64,000 bases of DNA. It comes from Torreya grandis (lineage: Eukaryota; Streptophyta; Pinopsida; Cupressales; Taxaceae). Positions 39,901 to 49,859 of this stretch are shown here, piece after piece; the first letter of the stretch is position 1, and the number at the start of each line of letters is the position of its first letter. The notes below the pieces were generated by a model that was not told the origin of the DNA, did not search any database, and saw only the letters and a program-made list of their open reading frames with translations. The stretch covers positions 416,001 through 480,000 of the forward strand of contig JARHVA010005487.1 in NCBI GenBank assembly GCA_037957365.1, given 5' to 3'. The position numbers and the translations under genes were made by a program.

Positions 39901-40059
39901 TGCTGATGAATTTGTGGCTCACTTGTTTTCTATGGAAGTATAGCCAATTCATCCATCTCCACCTCTTGATCTACAAAAAATAATTGATACTCATTCTATT
40001 GTTTTTAGAGACATGCTACATGCATGATCATGCTATCACACTTATTCCTAGTAGTACGC

Positions 40060-40900
40060 CACCCAAAATTAGGCCATATAGGCATCCCTATGCCCAAAAA
40101 AGTGAAATTTAAAAGATGGTACAAGAGATGTTGGATGCAGGAATCATTCACCATAGTCAAAGAAAATACTCTTCACCAGTTGTCATGGTGAGAAACAAAT
40201 ATGACACTTAGAAGATGTGCCCTAACTATAGAGAACTCAACAAGTACACTATCAAATATAATTTTCCAATTCCTATCATTGATGATTTGTTAGATGAATT
40301 GAATGGTGCTTTTTATTTTACCAAGTTAGATCTATGTTCTAGGTATCATCAAATTAGGATCCGTGATGAAGACATACCCAAAATCACTTTCAGGACTTAT
40401 GAGGGACATTATGAGTTTTTGGTTATGCCTTTCGGCCTAACAAATGCACCATCTACTTTTTAGAGTTTGATGAATACCATTTTAAAGCTATTTTTTAGGA
40501 AATTTGTTTTGGTATTCTTTGATGATATCCTCATGTATAGTAAAAATTGGCCAGACCATTTGTAACATGTGAAATAGGTAATCTCCATTTTGGAGCAAAA
40601 TCAATTATATGCCAAACCTTCCAAATGTACTTTTGGGGCTAGTGAGGTTGAATATGTGGGTCATTTGGTGTCTTATGAAAGAGTGAAAGTGGATCCTACA
40701 AAAATCCAAGCAATGGTGGACTGGCCAATTCCTAAGACACTCAAGTAACTTCGAGGTTTTTTGGGGCTTACTGGTTACTATCATAGATTTTTCAAAAATT
40801 ATGGTAGTATTGTAGCCCCACTTACCTCTTTGTTAAAAAAAAACTCCTTTTAGTGGACTGATTTAGCTACCCAAGCATTTAAACAATTGAAACTAGCTAT
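40060..40900 (+). pseudogene. E3 reverse transcriptase
   Basis: [20 protein letters not shown] begins the open frame at 40215, then [37 protein letters not shown] and PSTF, a stop (40461-40463), SLMNTIL, FVLVFFDDILMYSKN, CTFGASEVEYVGHLVS and [23 protein letters not shown] is an acceptable form of the YxDD active site, so the catalytic residues are intact. The stop replaces the conserved Gln of TFQSLMN. The segment before 40215 (SSTPPKIRPYRHPYAQK-like) holds the N-terminal fingers. Confidence 0.94.
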
Positions 40901-41330
40901 GTGCATTACTCCAGTATTGGCCACTCCTAATTTTCCTAAGACTTTTGTGGTTGAATGTGATGCATCTAGGTATGGTATGGGTGATATACTAATGTAAGAA
41001 GGTAGACCAATGGCATTTTAAATTCATCAACTCAAGGGTAAAAATCAGCACAAGCACATCTATGAGAAGTAAATGATGGCCATTTTGCATGAAGTCAAAA
41101 AATGGAGATTTTATTTGATGGGTCATCACTTTTAGGTTAAAACTGATCATGATAGTCTTAAATATTTTTTAGAATAAATATTTTCATCTAAAGAACAAAA
41201 AAATGGGTAACTAAGATGCTAGGTTATGGTTTTGAAATAGTCTACAAAAAGGCAAGGACAATGTGGTGGCAGATGCACTATCCAAAAAAGATGAATCAGT
41301 TGAGGCTTTACTATGTGCCATAACCATTTT
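40900..41330 (+). pseudogene. E3 RNase H
   Basis: Reads TPVLATPNFPKTFVVECDAS (first catalytic Asp), YGMGDILM, a stop, EGRPMAF, HKHIYEK, a stop, MMAILHEVKKWRFYLMGHHF, then VKTDHDSLKYFLE. The stop in YEK-stop-MMAI sits where the catalytic Glu is expected (YEKEMLAI). The domain end is frame-shifted near 41200. Confidence 0.88.
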
Positions 41331-41449
41331 GTAGGTAGATTGGCTAGAGGAAGCATGATCAGAATGGGAACATGATAATACTTTTCATGATTTGATTCAA
41401 AATATTTAGCAAGGTTTAGGTGGATTTGAAAAATTAACATGGAAAGGTA

Positions 41450-42560
41450 ATGCATTATGGTATAAAAATAGATTGTACCTATGTAACAATTATCTTCTTA
41501 AACAAAAAATCCTTTAAGAACTTCATGCAACTCCAATTGGGGGTCATTCATGATTTTTAAAAACTTATCATAGGATCAAGCAAGATTTTTTTTGGGAAGT
41601 TCTCAAGGGGGATGCCTAGAAATATGTGGTTGAATGTATGATCTATCAATAAAACAAAGGCAAAACCATCAAAAGTCCAAGTCTTTTACATCCTTTATCT
41701 ATCCCTAGCCAATGTTGGGAAGAGGTATCTATGGATTTCATTACAAGGTTACCAAGATCTAATGGTCAAAATCTTATCATGGTTATTGTAGATAGTCTCA
41801 ATAAGTATGCTCATTTTTGTTCATTATCCCAGCCATTTATTGCTAGTACAGTAGCTTCTACTTTTCTTAATATAGTTCAAAAATTACATGGGACCCCTAA
41901 GATCATTATCAGTGATAGAGATCCCATTTTTACTAGTAATTTTTGGACTGAGTTATTTACATATTTAGGTAACCAATTGGCTCATAGTTCATCCTATCAT
42001 CCTTAATCTGATGAACAAATTGAGGTAGTCAACAAATGTTTGGAAGGATATCTCTATTGTTTTGTTTCTAATAAATAGGATAAATGGGTTCATTGGCTAC
42101 CACAAGCTGAATGGTGGTATAATAATTCTATTCATAGTTCTTCCAAACTATCTCCTTTTGTGTCACTATATGGATACCACCCTCCATCCATCACTTTAAC
42201 CTTGAAGGTCCATCCTAAGGTTTGTGCAGTTGAAAAACATATTAATCATCAATAGGAGGTCCTTGCAAGTTTGTATGAAAAATTATTTATGCCCCAAAAT
42301 TACATGAAGCAAAAAGCAAATCAAAATATAAGTGAGAGGCATTTTGACATTGGTTATTGGGTCTTTGTTCACTTACAAACATATAAATATATGGCATTGA
42401 CGCAATAAAAAAAGGATAACAAGTTGTCCCTTAAGTATTATGGGCCTTATCAGATCTTGTAGAAAATTGGAAGTATGGCCTACAAGTTAGATTGTCCTTC
42501 ATCCACTCACATACATCTAGTATTTCATGTATCATGCATGAAGAAATTCATTATACATAG
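41450..42560 (+). pseudogene. E3 integrase
   Basis: A zinc-binding region (LHATPIGGHS, then KTYHRIKQDFFW, then CMIYQ) at 41515-41655 precedes the core. The open frame 41731-42006 reads MDFITRLPRSNGQNLIMVIV with DSLNKYAHF (first Asp), then HGTPKIIISDRDPIF (second Asp) and AHSSSYHP, a stop, SDEQIEVVNKCLEGYL (catalytic Glu). The stop at 42004-42006 replaces the Gln of YHPQTDGQTE. The C-terminal region reads GHFDIGYWVFVHLQ-like sequence, then KYYGPYQILQKIGSMAYKL. All three catalytic acids are preserved. Confidence 0.93.
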
Positions 42561-42579
42561 AGTTACCATTGAAATATAA

Positions 42580-42765
42580 TTACCATTATTAGATGAGGAA
42601 GGTAGATTTGTTCTTGATCCTAAGGTGATCCTTTAATGGCACACTAAGTAACTATATTATAGAGAAATTATAGAATACCTGATCAAATGGAAGAATATTC
42701 CATGTGAATATGCCACTTGGGAGGATGAAACATTTGTGCAGTAGTATCTAGAATTGCCACAATGT
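42580..42765 (+). pseudogene. E3 chromodomain
   Basis: After integrase the sequence reads YREIIEYLIKWKNIPCEYAT, then WEDETFVQ. YLIKWKN and the ATWE motif are the hallmarks of the integrase-fused chromodomain that directs chromoviruses to chromatin. Stops precede and follow it. The chromodomain places E3 in the chromovirus branch; I do not assign a finer clade. Confidence 0.92.
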
Positions 42766-42779
42766 TGAGGACAACATTT

Positions 42780-42797
42780 TTTTGAAGGGTAAGGGCT
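42780..42797 (+). promoter_or_regulatory. E3 polypurine tract
   Basis: GAAGGGTAAGGGC lies directly before the TGTTATGCCC that opens the 3' LTR, the usual position of the plus-strand primer. Confidence 0.85.
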
Positions 42798-43052
42798 TGT
42801 TATGCCCTTAACCATTGGTGTGTCTAAGGATATGTGTGGCTGAATTGTAGCTTACATACCTATTTTATTTACTTGTTACATTTCTCTATGTTCTTAGATA
42901 GGTTAGCCTATAGAACAACCTTTGCTAAGTGGCTTTGCTATATTATCTATTATTCTATTTTGTTGTCAATTATCATTGTGTAATCTCTTATATTTTCTTA
43001 TTCTATGCAATATAAAATCATTATGTGTGAATATCTAAGTAATTTAATTACA
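42798..43052 (+). repeat. E3 3' LTR
   Basis: 255 bp, start TGTTATGCCC, end ATTACA. Compared with the 5' LTR it lacks about 92 bp between two AAGTRG copies. Followed immediately by the TCATT duplication. Confidence 0.93.
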
Positions 43053-46000
43053 TCATTATGTACCCCTATAACTAATGATCTTCTCTTTTCCACTTGTTCA
43101 CTTCCTTGTAGCTACTTACTAGCCCTCTAAGCCTAAATTCTCACACTTGTCACTAGGTTAACCTATATATGCTCAAGATATTTCATTATAAAAATGTGAT
43201 ACACCTCACTAAAACCTATTTGTCTTATATCATATCATATTGACCTCAAGAAAAGTTAAAATCACACATCTCATCTCTAACTTGGTAGCTACCTTAATTC
43301 TCACTATTCTAACCAAGACCGCTTGAAAATAATCATCTCAATAGAGGAGTTTCCATACATGACTAAGGTGATAATGGGGTATTTGGAGTCATAAAACATC
43401 TCCACACACTTTTATTCATGGATTCACCCATCTATTCCTTTTCAAACCTTCAAATTACCTTAAATCTTTTAGAAAACATAGAGTTTGATCCATAGGGAAA
43501 AGTGAAGGTACAAAATAATTGAACTTTAGAGAGAGAAAAAGAGTTATAAATAGTTATAAATAATATTTTAGTCCAATTTACCCCTTCTAGATGCATTACT
43601 CTTCATCTTTGCGTTATTGGGATCTTATGAGGGTTTTAGGTTGTTTAAGTTCTTAGCAATTATTCATAAAGGTTAGGCCCATAACATTCAAACCAATTAC
43701 ACTAAATTCAATTAAATTACCTTCCTCAACTCTCCCTAATTTATCAATACCTCATGCATCTCATTCATACAAATGTGAATGAAATAATTTGCTTCTCGAG
43801 TAACTGTTGTGCATTCTAGAAACCCCTAAGATAAATTTAGGATAAAATGGCCAATCTAAGTTATTATTTGATGTAAAATGAGTCTCATCAACCCTCCATT
43901 ACCCCATGAAATATCTCACATTATTTTGGGAGATCACATGATCATTTGAGTGGAATTAGAAGCCATGAGGTTCATGTCCAATTTTAGGCCTCATAGGCCT
44001 AAATTGGGTTTTTTGAGTATGTGACCACCTATGAGTGGTCACAATGATTTTTTTACTCTATAAACACTTATTAACCTTCAATTAAATCCTACACATCATC
44101 CCATAGTGCTTTAAGACTATCATTAATTCTTTCACCATTAATGCACTAGGTCTACAAGTTACATTGCTTGTGGAATGCCTTAGGTCTAAGACAAAATAGT
44201 GATAATTTCTGATATTATTATGAACTAAAGGATACCATGTATGCATTTTTTATGTAATTATTACCCCTTTTACCAAATATCAAATCTTGATCATGCTTTT
44301 GGAGGCATTAACACTTCAAATTCTCAAAACTAGTTATAGGCATGTTAGGACTCTATAGGGTTTTAGGCAGAGTTTGAACTTGTTCTACCTTCACTTGAGT
44401 CAAAGTGTTTGGATTAATAAATTTATAATTTAAAAAATCCCTTAAATCATTTAATTATTTACATAACTACCACTTCAAACTTTTGAGAGGACTTAAGTCA
44501 CTTGGGTAGATTGTATGCCTGTGTGTGTTCTCTTGAGACTGGTCTACCAACGTAGTATTATAGGAGTCTTGTTTCCAGAACTATGCATATCCTATAATGA
44601 TTATTTATATACTATAACATTATAAAAATCATATAATCTCTCATTTCATTCCAAATCATCAACCCACTATTATTTCAAAACCAACTTTCTCAACAATTGA
44701 ATGTAGGTGTGTATGAATATTTTTTAGTGTAATGGTTTAAATTTTTGATGGTTTAGGAACATACTAAACATATGATTATCCATTAATTAGTTATATTTTT
44801 ATAACTAATTATCTAATTAAAATCCTTTGAACATTTATTTTCTTCATTATCTCTATCCAAAACATCTTTTCAACCTGATTGATTGTAGGTGTTGCTTGAG
44901 AGGGTCTTGACTGTGTTTGATCTTGAATTGACTCTCATAACCAATCTCAAATATTTTTAAATGGCTCAATAATATTATTTTAATCTTTATAATCTTCTCA
45001 AAACCTTGAAACCCCTTTCTCTTTGGGAACATCACTGTCAAAGCACACTTCTCCATATCAAGTTGTAGGTGGTTGTCTAGATGGGTTATGCATATGAGTC
45101 TTGAGTTGGTCTATAAAAAATATCATGACATATTAAAATCATCAATCCTTATCAAAATTAATTCTCACTTTATTCCAAGATTCATATCCTCTTCAAGGCA
45201 TATCATCAGACCTTTATACTTTTGAGTGCCTACACACAGAACCCTGTAAGTCTCTATTAGGTATGTTATCTTGTTTACACTTCTTTGTCTTTGATGTGCC
45301 TTGGAGATATCTATAATACAACCTTCAATGGATAATATAACCTACCATGATTTTAGGGTTTGAAAACAAGTATACTAATCTTGACCTGAAGCCACTCAAA
45401 AAATAATGAAAACACTTTAACTATCAAACACTATTTTGTAGACCATTGATATTCACTTCTTGTATAAGGAGATGTTTATGCATATCCTCCATGGTCACAC
45501 ATGCTAAACTAGATTTAATTTAAAATTATATGAGTGGGTATCCTATGCAGTTCTACATACATCACTTAGTTGACATAGACCAATCTTTAAAGTGCAACAA
45601 GATGAGAAAAACTAAGCCATTGAGGTTGTACAGGTAGTTTGGATACACCAATAATATTAAATATTGTTCATACAACACATAAGACTATTACTAAAAATAT
45701 AACCATGAAATGGAATCTCATAAGGACTTATAACATCCTCCAAGTGCACTCACCCCATCTCTTCTTCTCCAATCCATACCAAATGAAAACTGTTGACCCT
45801 TTCTAAATTATCCAAGGGAATGATAGGAAAGAGGAAACATTTTTTTATAAATTTTGGATATATTGAAGTGAATTGATCCTAAAAACTACCTATGGGTATT
45901 CCATGACACCTTCTTGAATCTTTCACACCTACATATGAGACACCTCAATCTGTATAAACATTTGAAACTAACCTTTTTGTAGATGATCTTATTTTTTACA

Positions 46001-46324
46001 ATGGACCTAAAATATTTTAGTTTAAAAGACTTTTTTTGACATTATTTGACATTAAATACATTATCCTAGTTCTTGACATTTTTCCTTTTGATTAGAAACT
46101 ATACATTTCCTTAAAATGGCCAAAAATTTGGCATAAAATAATATTAACAAAATGGATAAATGTGACAAAGGTTAAAATATGTTTTATGACCCTAAAAGGT
46201 GTGACTTGACCTCATTTAGGACCATGGTGACCATTTTAAAACCTAGGGGACCTTATGGAAAGTTTGAACATGCAGATGTTGACCCAATTTGACTTAGAGT
46301 ACAATTTTGGTCAACATTTTAACA
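43053..46324 (-). repeat. E1 3' LTR, piece 3 of 3
   Basis: Matches 50799-54043 along its length: TCATTATG-ACCC at the start, the CACTTGAGTCAAAGTGTTTG block near 44393 and 52147, and GTGACTTGACCTCATTTAGG near 46201 and 53926. The small minus frame at 44853-45056 has no domain and is broken in the other LTR. Confidence 0.92.
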
Positions 46325-47367
46325 ATTTCTAGGGGTAGCATGCTTACTATGCTAAGGACCAATTGTCTTCTCCTATAATTTTGAAATATAGTCACTAATA
46401 TGATATAATTTACACTCATATGCCTCTAAATTTTCTCTAAACTCATACAAAACATAATAATAAACAAAGACATAGAATAAGACAACAAGATAGACACATG
46501 ATTTCTAAGCACTTAAGGAAAACACATAAACAACTCACAAAAAATAATGTGCATAGAACTTATGGAAAATGCACACCTATCCTAATATATTCAAGACCTC
46601 AAAACACTTAATATTAAGAACAAATTTTTCATTACTTCAACTAGGGTCAAAGACAAAGCTTCTAGAATCACTGCTACTCCATGAAAACAAACCATCATAA
46701 AATGAATGTTTTTCAATAAAAACTTCCTTATAGAGCTAATCAAATGACTTACCATTTTTTGGATATTTTTATAACTTCAAGTGTGTCACTTGTAACTCTC
46801 ATGAACACTCCATATAGTTTTCCTAGAGGCTTATTTGAATTTACTGCTTGTTTGGCCTTTATCTTATCTAATTAGCACTCTTTAATATGATCACTAGGAG
46901 TCATGAAACCCTTCCCAACTTCAAATGTATTTGAATAATTATGTGTTTTTTGTTTGGATTCATAAATTTTTTCATCTTTTTTATCATTAGGTACATGGTT
47001 CACCTCATCATTATGTTTATACTCCTTTTGAAAAAAATTAGACCTACTTATCTCTTAAACCTTTTGCACTATGGCATTGAATTGTTGCCACATAACATAT
47101 ATATAGTATTGAGGTTAATTCTCATGAATATTATCCTCTTTGGAAATAAAAATTTAATTCTCACTAGGACTATCATGCTTTTTTATATCTAGAATACGAA
47201 CATCAACATTCATGTGTAAAGGTAGTTGCCCCATGCAGCCTATGTGTCATCAAAATCTTCCTCAAGAGACTCATCACATTCTTCATGGAGGATTTATGTA
47301 CCAAGACCTATTTCTTCAATCTTCTCATATGGATAAAATCCATACTATTCAACTCCTCATTCATCAA
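46325..47367 (-). other. E1 interior next to 3' LTR, no polymerase
   Basis: About 1 kb on the coding side downstream of protease. The minus strand has an acidic segment near 47290-47220 (EECDESLEEDFDD) and a VGKGFMTPSDHIKEC-like segment near 46890. No RT, RNase H or integrase motif was found. The plus-strand frame 46941-47192 is Leu/Ile/Phe-rich and antisense. Confidence 0.6.
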
Positions 47368-47943
47368 TTATAAGTTATTAATGCCATTAAGAGGTGTTAG
47401 AGATTCTTGATCACTAGGGTGATCTTCTTCATCACTGATATTGCAATTCATGTTTGATGTATAAGGCACATATGGATCTACATGAAATTGACATAGAGGT
47501 TCACATTTGATTGATACTTTATCACCATACCTAGTCCTAAATTCCATATAGTACCAATTTGAATTCAATTATCCTCTAATTTTAGTAGTAAAATCTCTTG
47601 ACAAGTAAAGGGCAAAGTGATGTGGCACATCCACAACCAAAACATATTGAGGAATAGTGAAAGTGGGACAAGCATTAATAACAATTTGAAAACCTTTGAT
47701 TATTCCAATTGTCTTAGAAACTAACCCATCCAATTGTAACACTCCCTTAGAATGAGGCTCATACTTCAAATTCAACTTATCAATTACTTGCTTGGGCATG
47801 ACTAAATTACTTGTTCCACTATCAATCAAAAAATTGTGAACCAAATCATATCCAATGATTATATAGATATAAAATGGAGGAGGTTTGTCAAAATTTTCAA
47901 CTTTGTTTAGATGTCCCTCACTATGCTTCAATGTGTTTATCAA
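47368..47943 (-). pseudogene. E1 aspartic protease and following segment
   Basis: The open frame 47943-47569 reads FYIYIIIGYDLVHNFLIDSG with TSNLVMPKQVIDKL, then SKGVLQLDGLVSKTIGIIKG, IPQYVLVVDVPHHFAL and YLSRDF. The active site IDSGTSN-MP is intact in its key residues (D-S-G), and YLSRDF matches the LLSR-(D/T)F end of this protease type. After a stop, 47568-47368 (NSNWYYMEFRTRYGDKV) continues the family's downstream region, normally leading into a linker and RT, which are not present here. Confidence 0.83.
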
Positions 47944-48763
47944 GGATTCCTCTTTCCCACTAAGTTACTTGGTTGTTATGTTGAGTTTGGATAGCTCTTC
48001 TTGAAGCAGGTCTACTTGTTCAGGTATTGATAGTGTATCCCACATTGATACATTTGCATGATCCTTATTCATATACTCTACAATGTTAGTGAAAGATCCA
48101 CTAACATTTGCTTTTCCACTAATAGTAATAATGTTTCCTATAACTTGAGAATTTTAAGGTGTGTAATAACTCTTAGCATTCTAAATTCTTTAATCTTTTT
48201 GTGCATTTGGTACTTCATTAGACATTCCTTCCCCTTAGGAAGTTTGAAAGTTCATTGATGGACCATTACCTTCCCCTTGAATCTCTTTAATTTCCTTTCT
48301 CTTTGAGCTTGTGTTTTTAGTTATAGGACTTGAATATTTACTTGATTGCCCTTGTTAATTCATAGGACATGAGTCATATTATTTCCAATTAACTAAAGTA
48401 TACCCCACTTGAGTACTCTCTCTATTTTTCTCTCCTATACTAAGTACATAAACTTGAGTCATAGTTGGCATTGTTCCCAAATTTTCCATGAAAGTTTGAT
48501 TGAAGGACTTATTGGCATAGATAGATGGATCATGATTTTGATCCCATTAAGGCTGACCCTCATGCTCTTGAGTAGGGTTATTTTGAATAGGAACTAATGA
48601 TTTTGAGGTGGAGGTATCATTGGGATTATAACCATTATATGATATTTCTTCACCTAGTTATCCTTGGCCTTGAATATGACCTTGACAAGGTGGTCTATCA
48701 CCTTGATAGATCCAAATAGGACTGATTGTGTTGATAGTATATTTGAAAATGTCTCACTTGATA
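47944..48763 (-). pseudogene. E1 gag tail and gag-protease linker
   Basis: The minus strand carries a partly open Asn/Ser/Thr-rich reading: YNGYNPNDTSTSKSLVPIQN, then KSFNQTFMENLGTMPTMTQV, then EQVDLLQEELSKLNI just before the protease. It is low in conserved motifs but keeps one frame for long stretches, consistent with a gag tail. No CCHC knuckle was seen. Confidence 0.55.
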
Positions 48764-49500
48764 CTACTGTATGATCCTCTTGAGATCTAAAATTTCTTGT
48801 TCAAGAGATTTCACTCTTTCTACTTCATTAGATTTACTTGATTGACTAGGGGTAGTTGGCTTTTGTTTTGGTGTAGAGATGGTAACAACAGTAGGTGTAG
48901 GGGTTTGTAAATCAAGGAATAGAGGAATAAAGGGTATTGGAGTAATCTTCCTAGCCTTAATCAAATAGTTCTCATCCCTAATGGACACTTCATAGGCATT
49001 AGGCAATGTGTTCCCTCCCATTGATTGTACCATCATAGAAATATCACTATCAAAAGCTTTAAGATAATAAAGGAAAGCATGATGTGTAGTAGGCCTTACC
49101 ATGACTAAGATTCTATCCCATGTATTTTAAAACCTTGTTTTGAATCCTTTAATATATTCTTGAGGTTCCCTCCTTAATTTGGTCACCTACTTAGTCAATG
49201 ACAAGTTGTCACTCTTATCTTCAAACCTTATCCTTAAAGAATCACCCAATTGATCTCATGTGGTGATAGATTCAAGAGCCAAATTACTATACAAATAAAT
49301 ATCTTTCCCTTTTAAATAAATATCCAAAAACCTACTAGTTATATCCTCTTCAATGATATAATTTATATTATATAATTTAACAATGTTTTTATTGTGATCT
49401 ATAGGAGTAATGGCAGTCTCACCTATGTATGAAGGGTACTTTTAAGGGATGATATGGGAATATCATCATAATGGGCATGTCTTAGAGAACTTTAGCCTTT
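48764..49500 (-). pseudogene. E1 gag capsid region
   Basis: The minus strand from about 49440 reads EEDITSRFLDIYLKGKDIYL, then SNLALESITT, a stop, QLGDSLRIRFEDKSDNLSLT, EPQEYIKGFKTRF and TWDRI. The open frame 49102-48764 follows: MVRPTTHHAFLYYLKAFDSD, then ISMMVQSMGGNTLPNAYEVS and IRDENYLIKARK. The YYLKAFDSD...LPNAYEVSIRDENYL segment fits gypsy gag (A-FDSDF-LLLR then L-A-A-VE-N). A coiled-coil-like EVERVKSLEQEILDLKRII tail closes the frame. Confidence 0.82.
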
Positions 49501-49834
49501 TAAATAAATAAAAGGTAGGTTCCTTTCCATGATATCTTTAGTATTTTTAGAGTCAATCAAAAAAAATCTTATAGGTCTATGAGCAAGGTATGATCTCTTT
49601 AGGTAAGGATGGGTGTTATTAAATCTATATGTTTTAAATGAATAATAAGCAAGCCTTGGAAATCAAAAGGAATAACTTTAGTATGAAATATTTTGTTTAT
49701 ATTAGGCATGAAATAGTGCACTAGTCTACCACCAAGATTTAATTATTAGAGTCACCAGATACTACAAGTAGACTATTATAGCCTCTTTGTTGTCAAGACC
49801 AACATCCACATTGAACAACCTTATTGGACCACAT
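49501..49834 (-). other. E1 leader and gag start
   Basis: A short stretch between the primer-site candidate and the recognisable gag. It is AT-rich with no clear start codon context. Confidence 0.45.
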
Positions 49835-49852
49835 GTCCCACCAAGTGTGCCA
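49835..49852 (-). promoter_or_regulatory. E1 primer-binding-site candidate
   Basis: The minus strand reads TGGCACACTTGGTGGGAC, 7 bp inside the 5' LTR. It starts TGG and resembles the TTTGGCGCC-type primer region seen in Tat/Ogre-like elements. It fixes the right-hand LTR as 5' and the element as minus-strand. Confidence 0.7.
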
Positions 49853-49859
49853 AAATTTT

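Larger units (their letters stand above)
37625..43052 (+). mobile_element. E3: chromovirus (Ty3/gypsy) inserted in E1 LTR
   Basis: Complete in outline: 5' LTR, iMet-type primer site, gag, protease, RT, RNase H, integrase, chromodomain, polypurine tract and 3' LTR, all on the plus strand. TCATT flanks both sides (37620-37624 and 43053-43057), and the empty site TCATTATG occurs once in the intact E1 LTR at 50799. The coding region is broken mainly by stops at conserved Gln codons. At 5.4 kb it is the normal size for a plant chromovirus. Confidence 0.96.

Noticed and set aside
46941..47192. 83-codon plus-strand hydrophobic frame
   Set aside because: It is antisense to the E1 interior and its hydrophobicity comes from complementing an A-rich coding strand.
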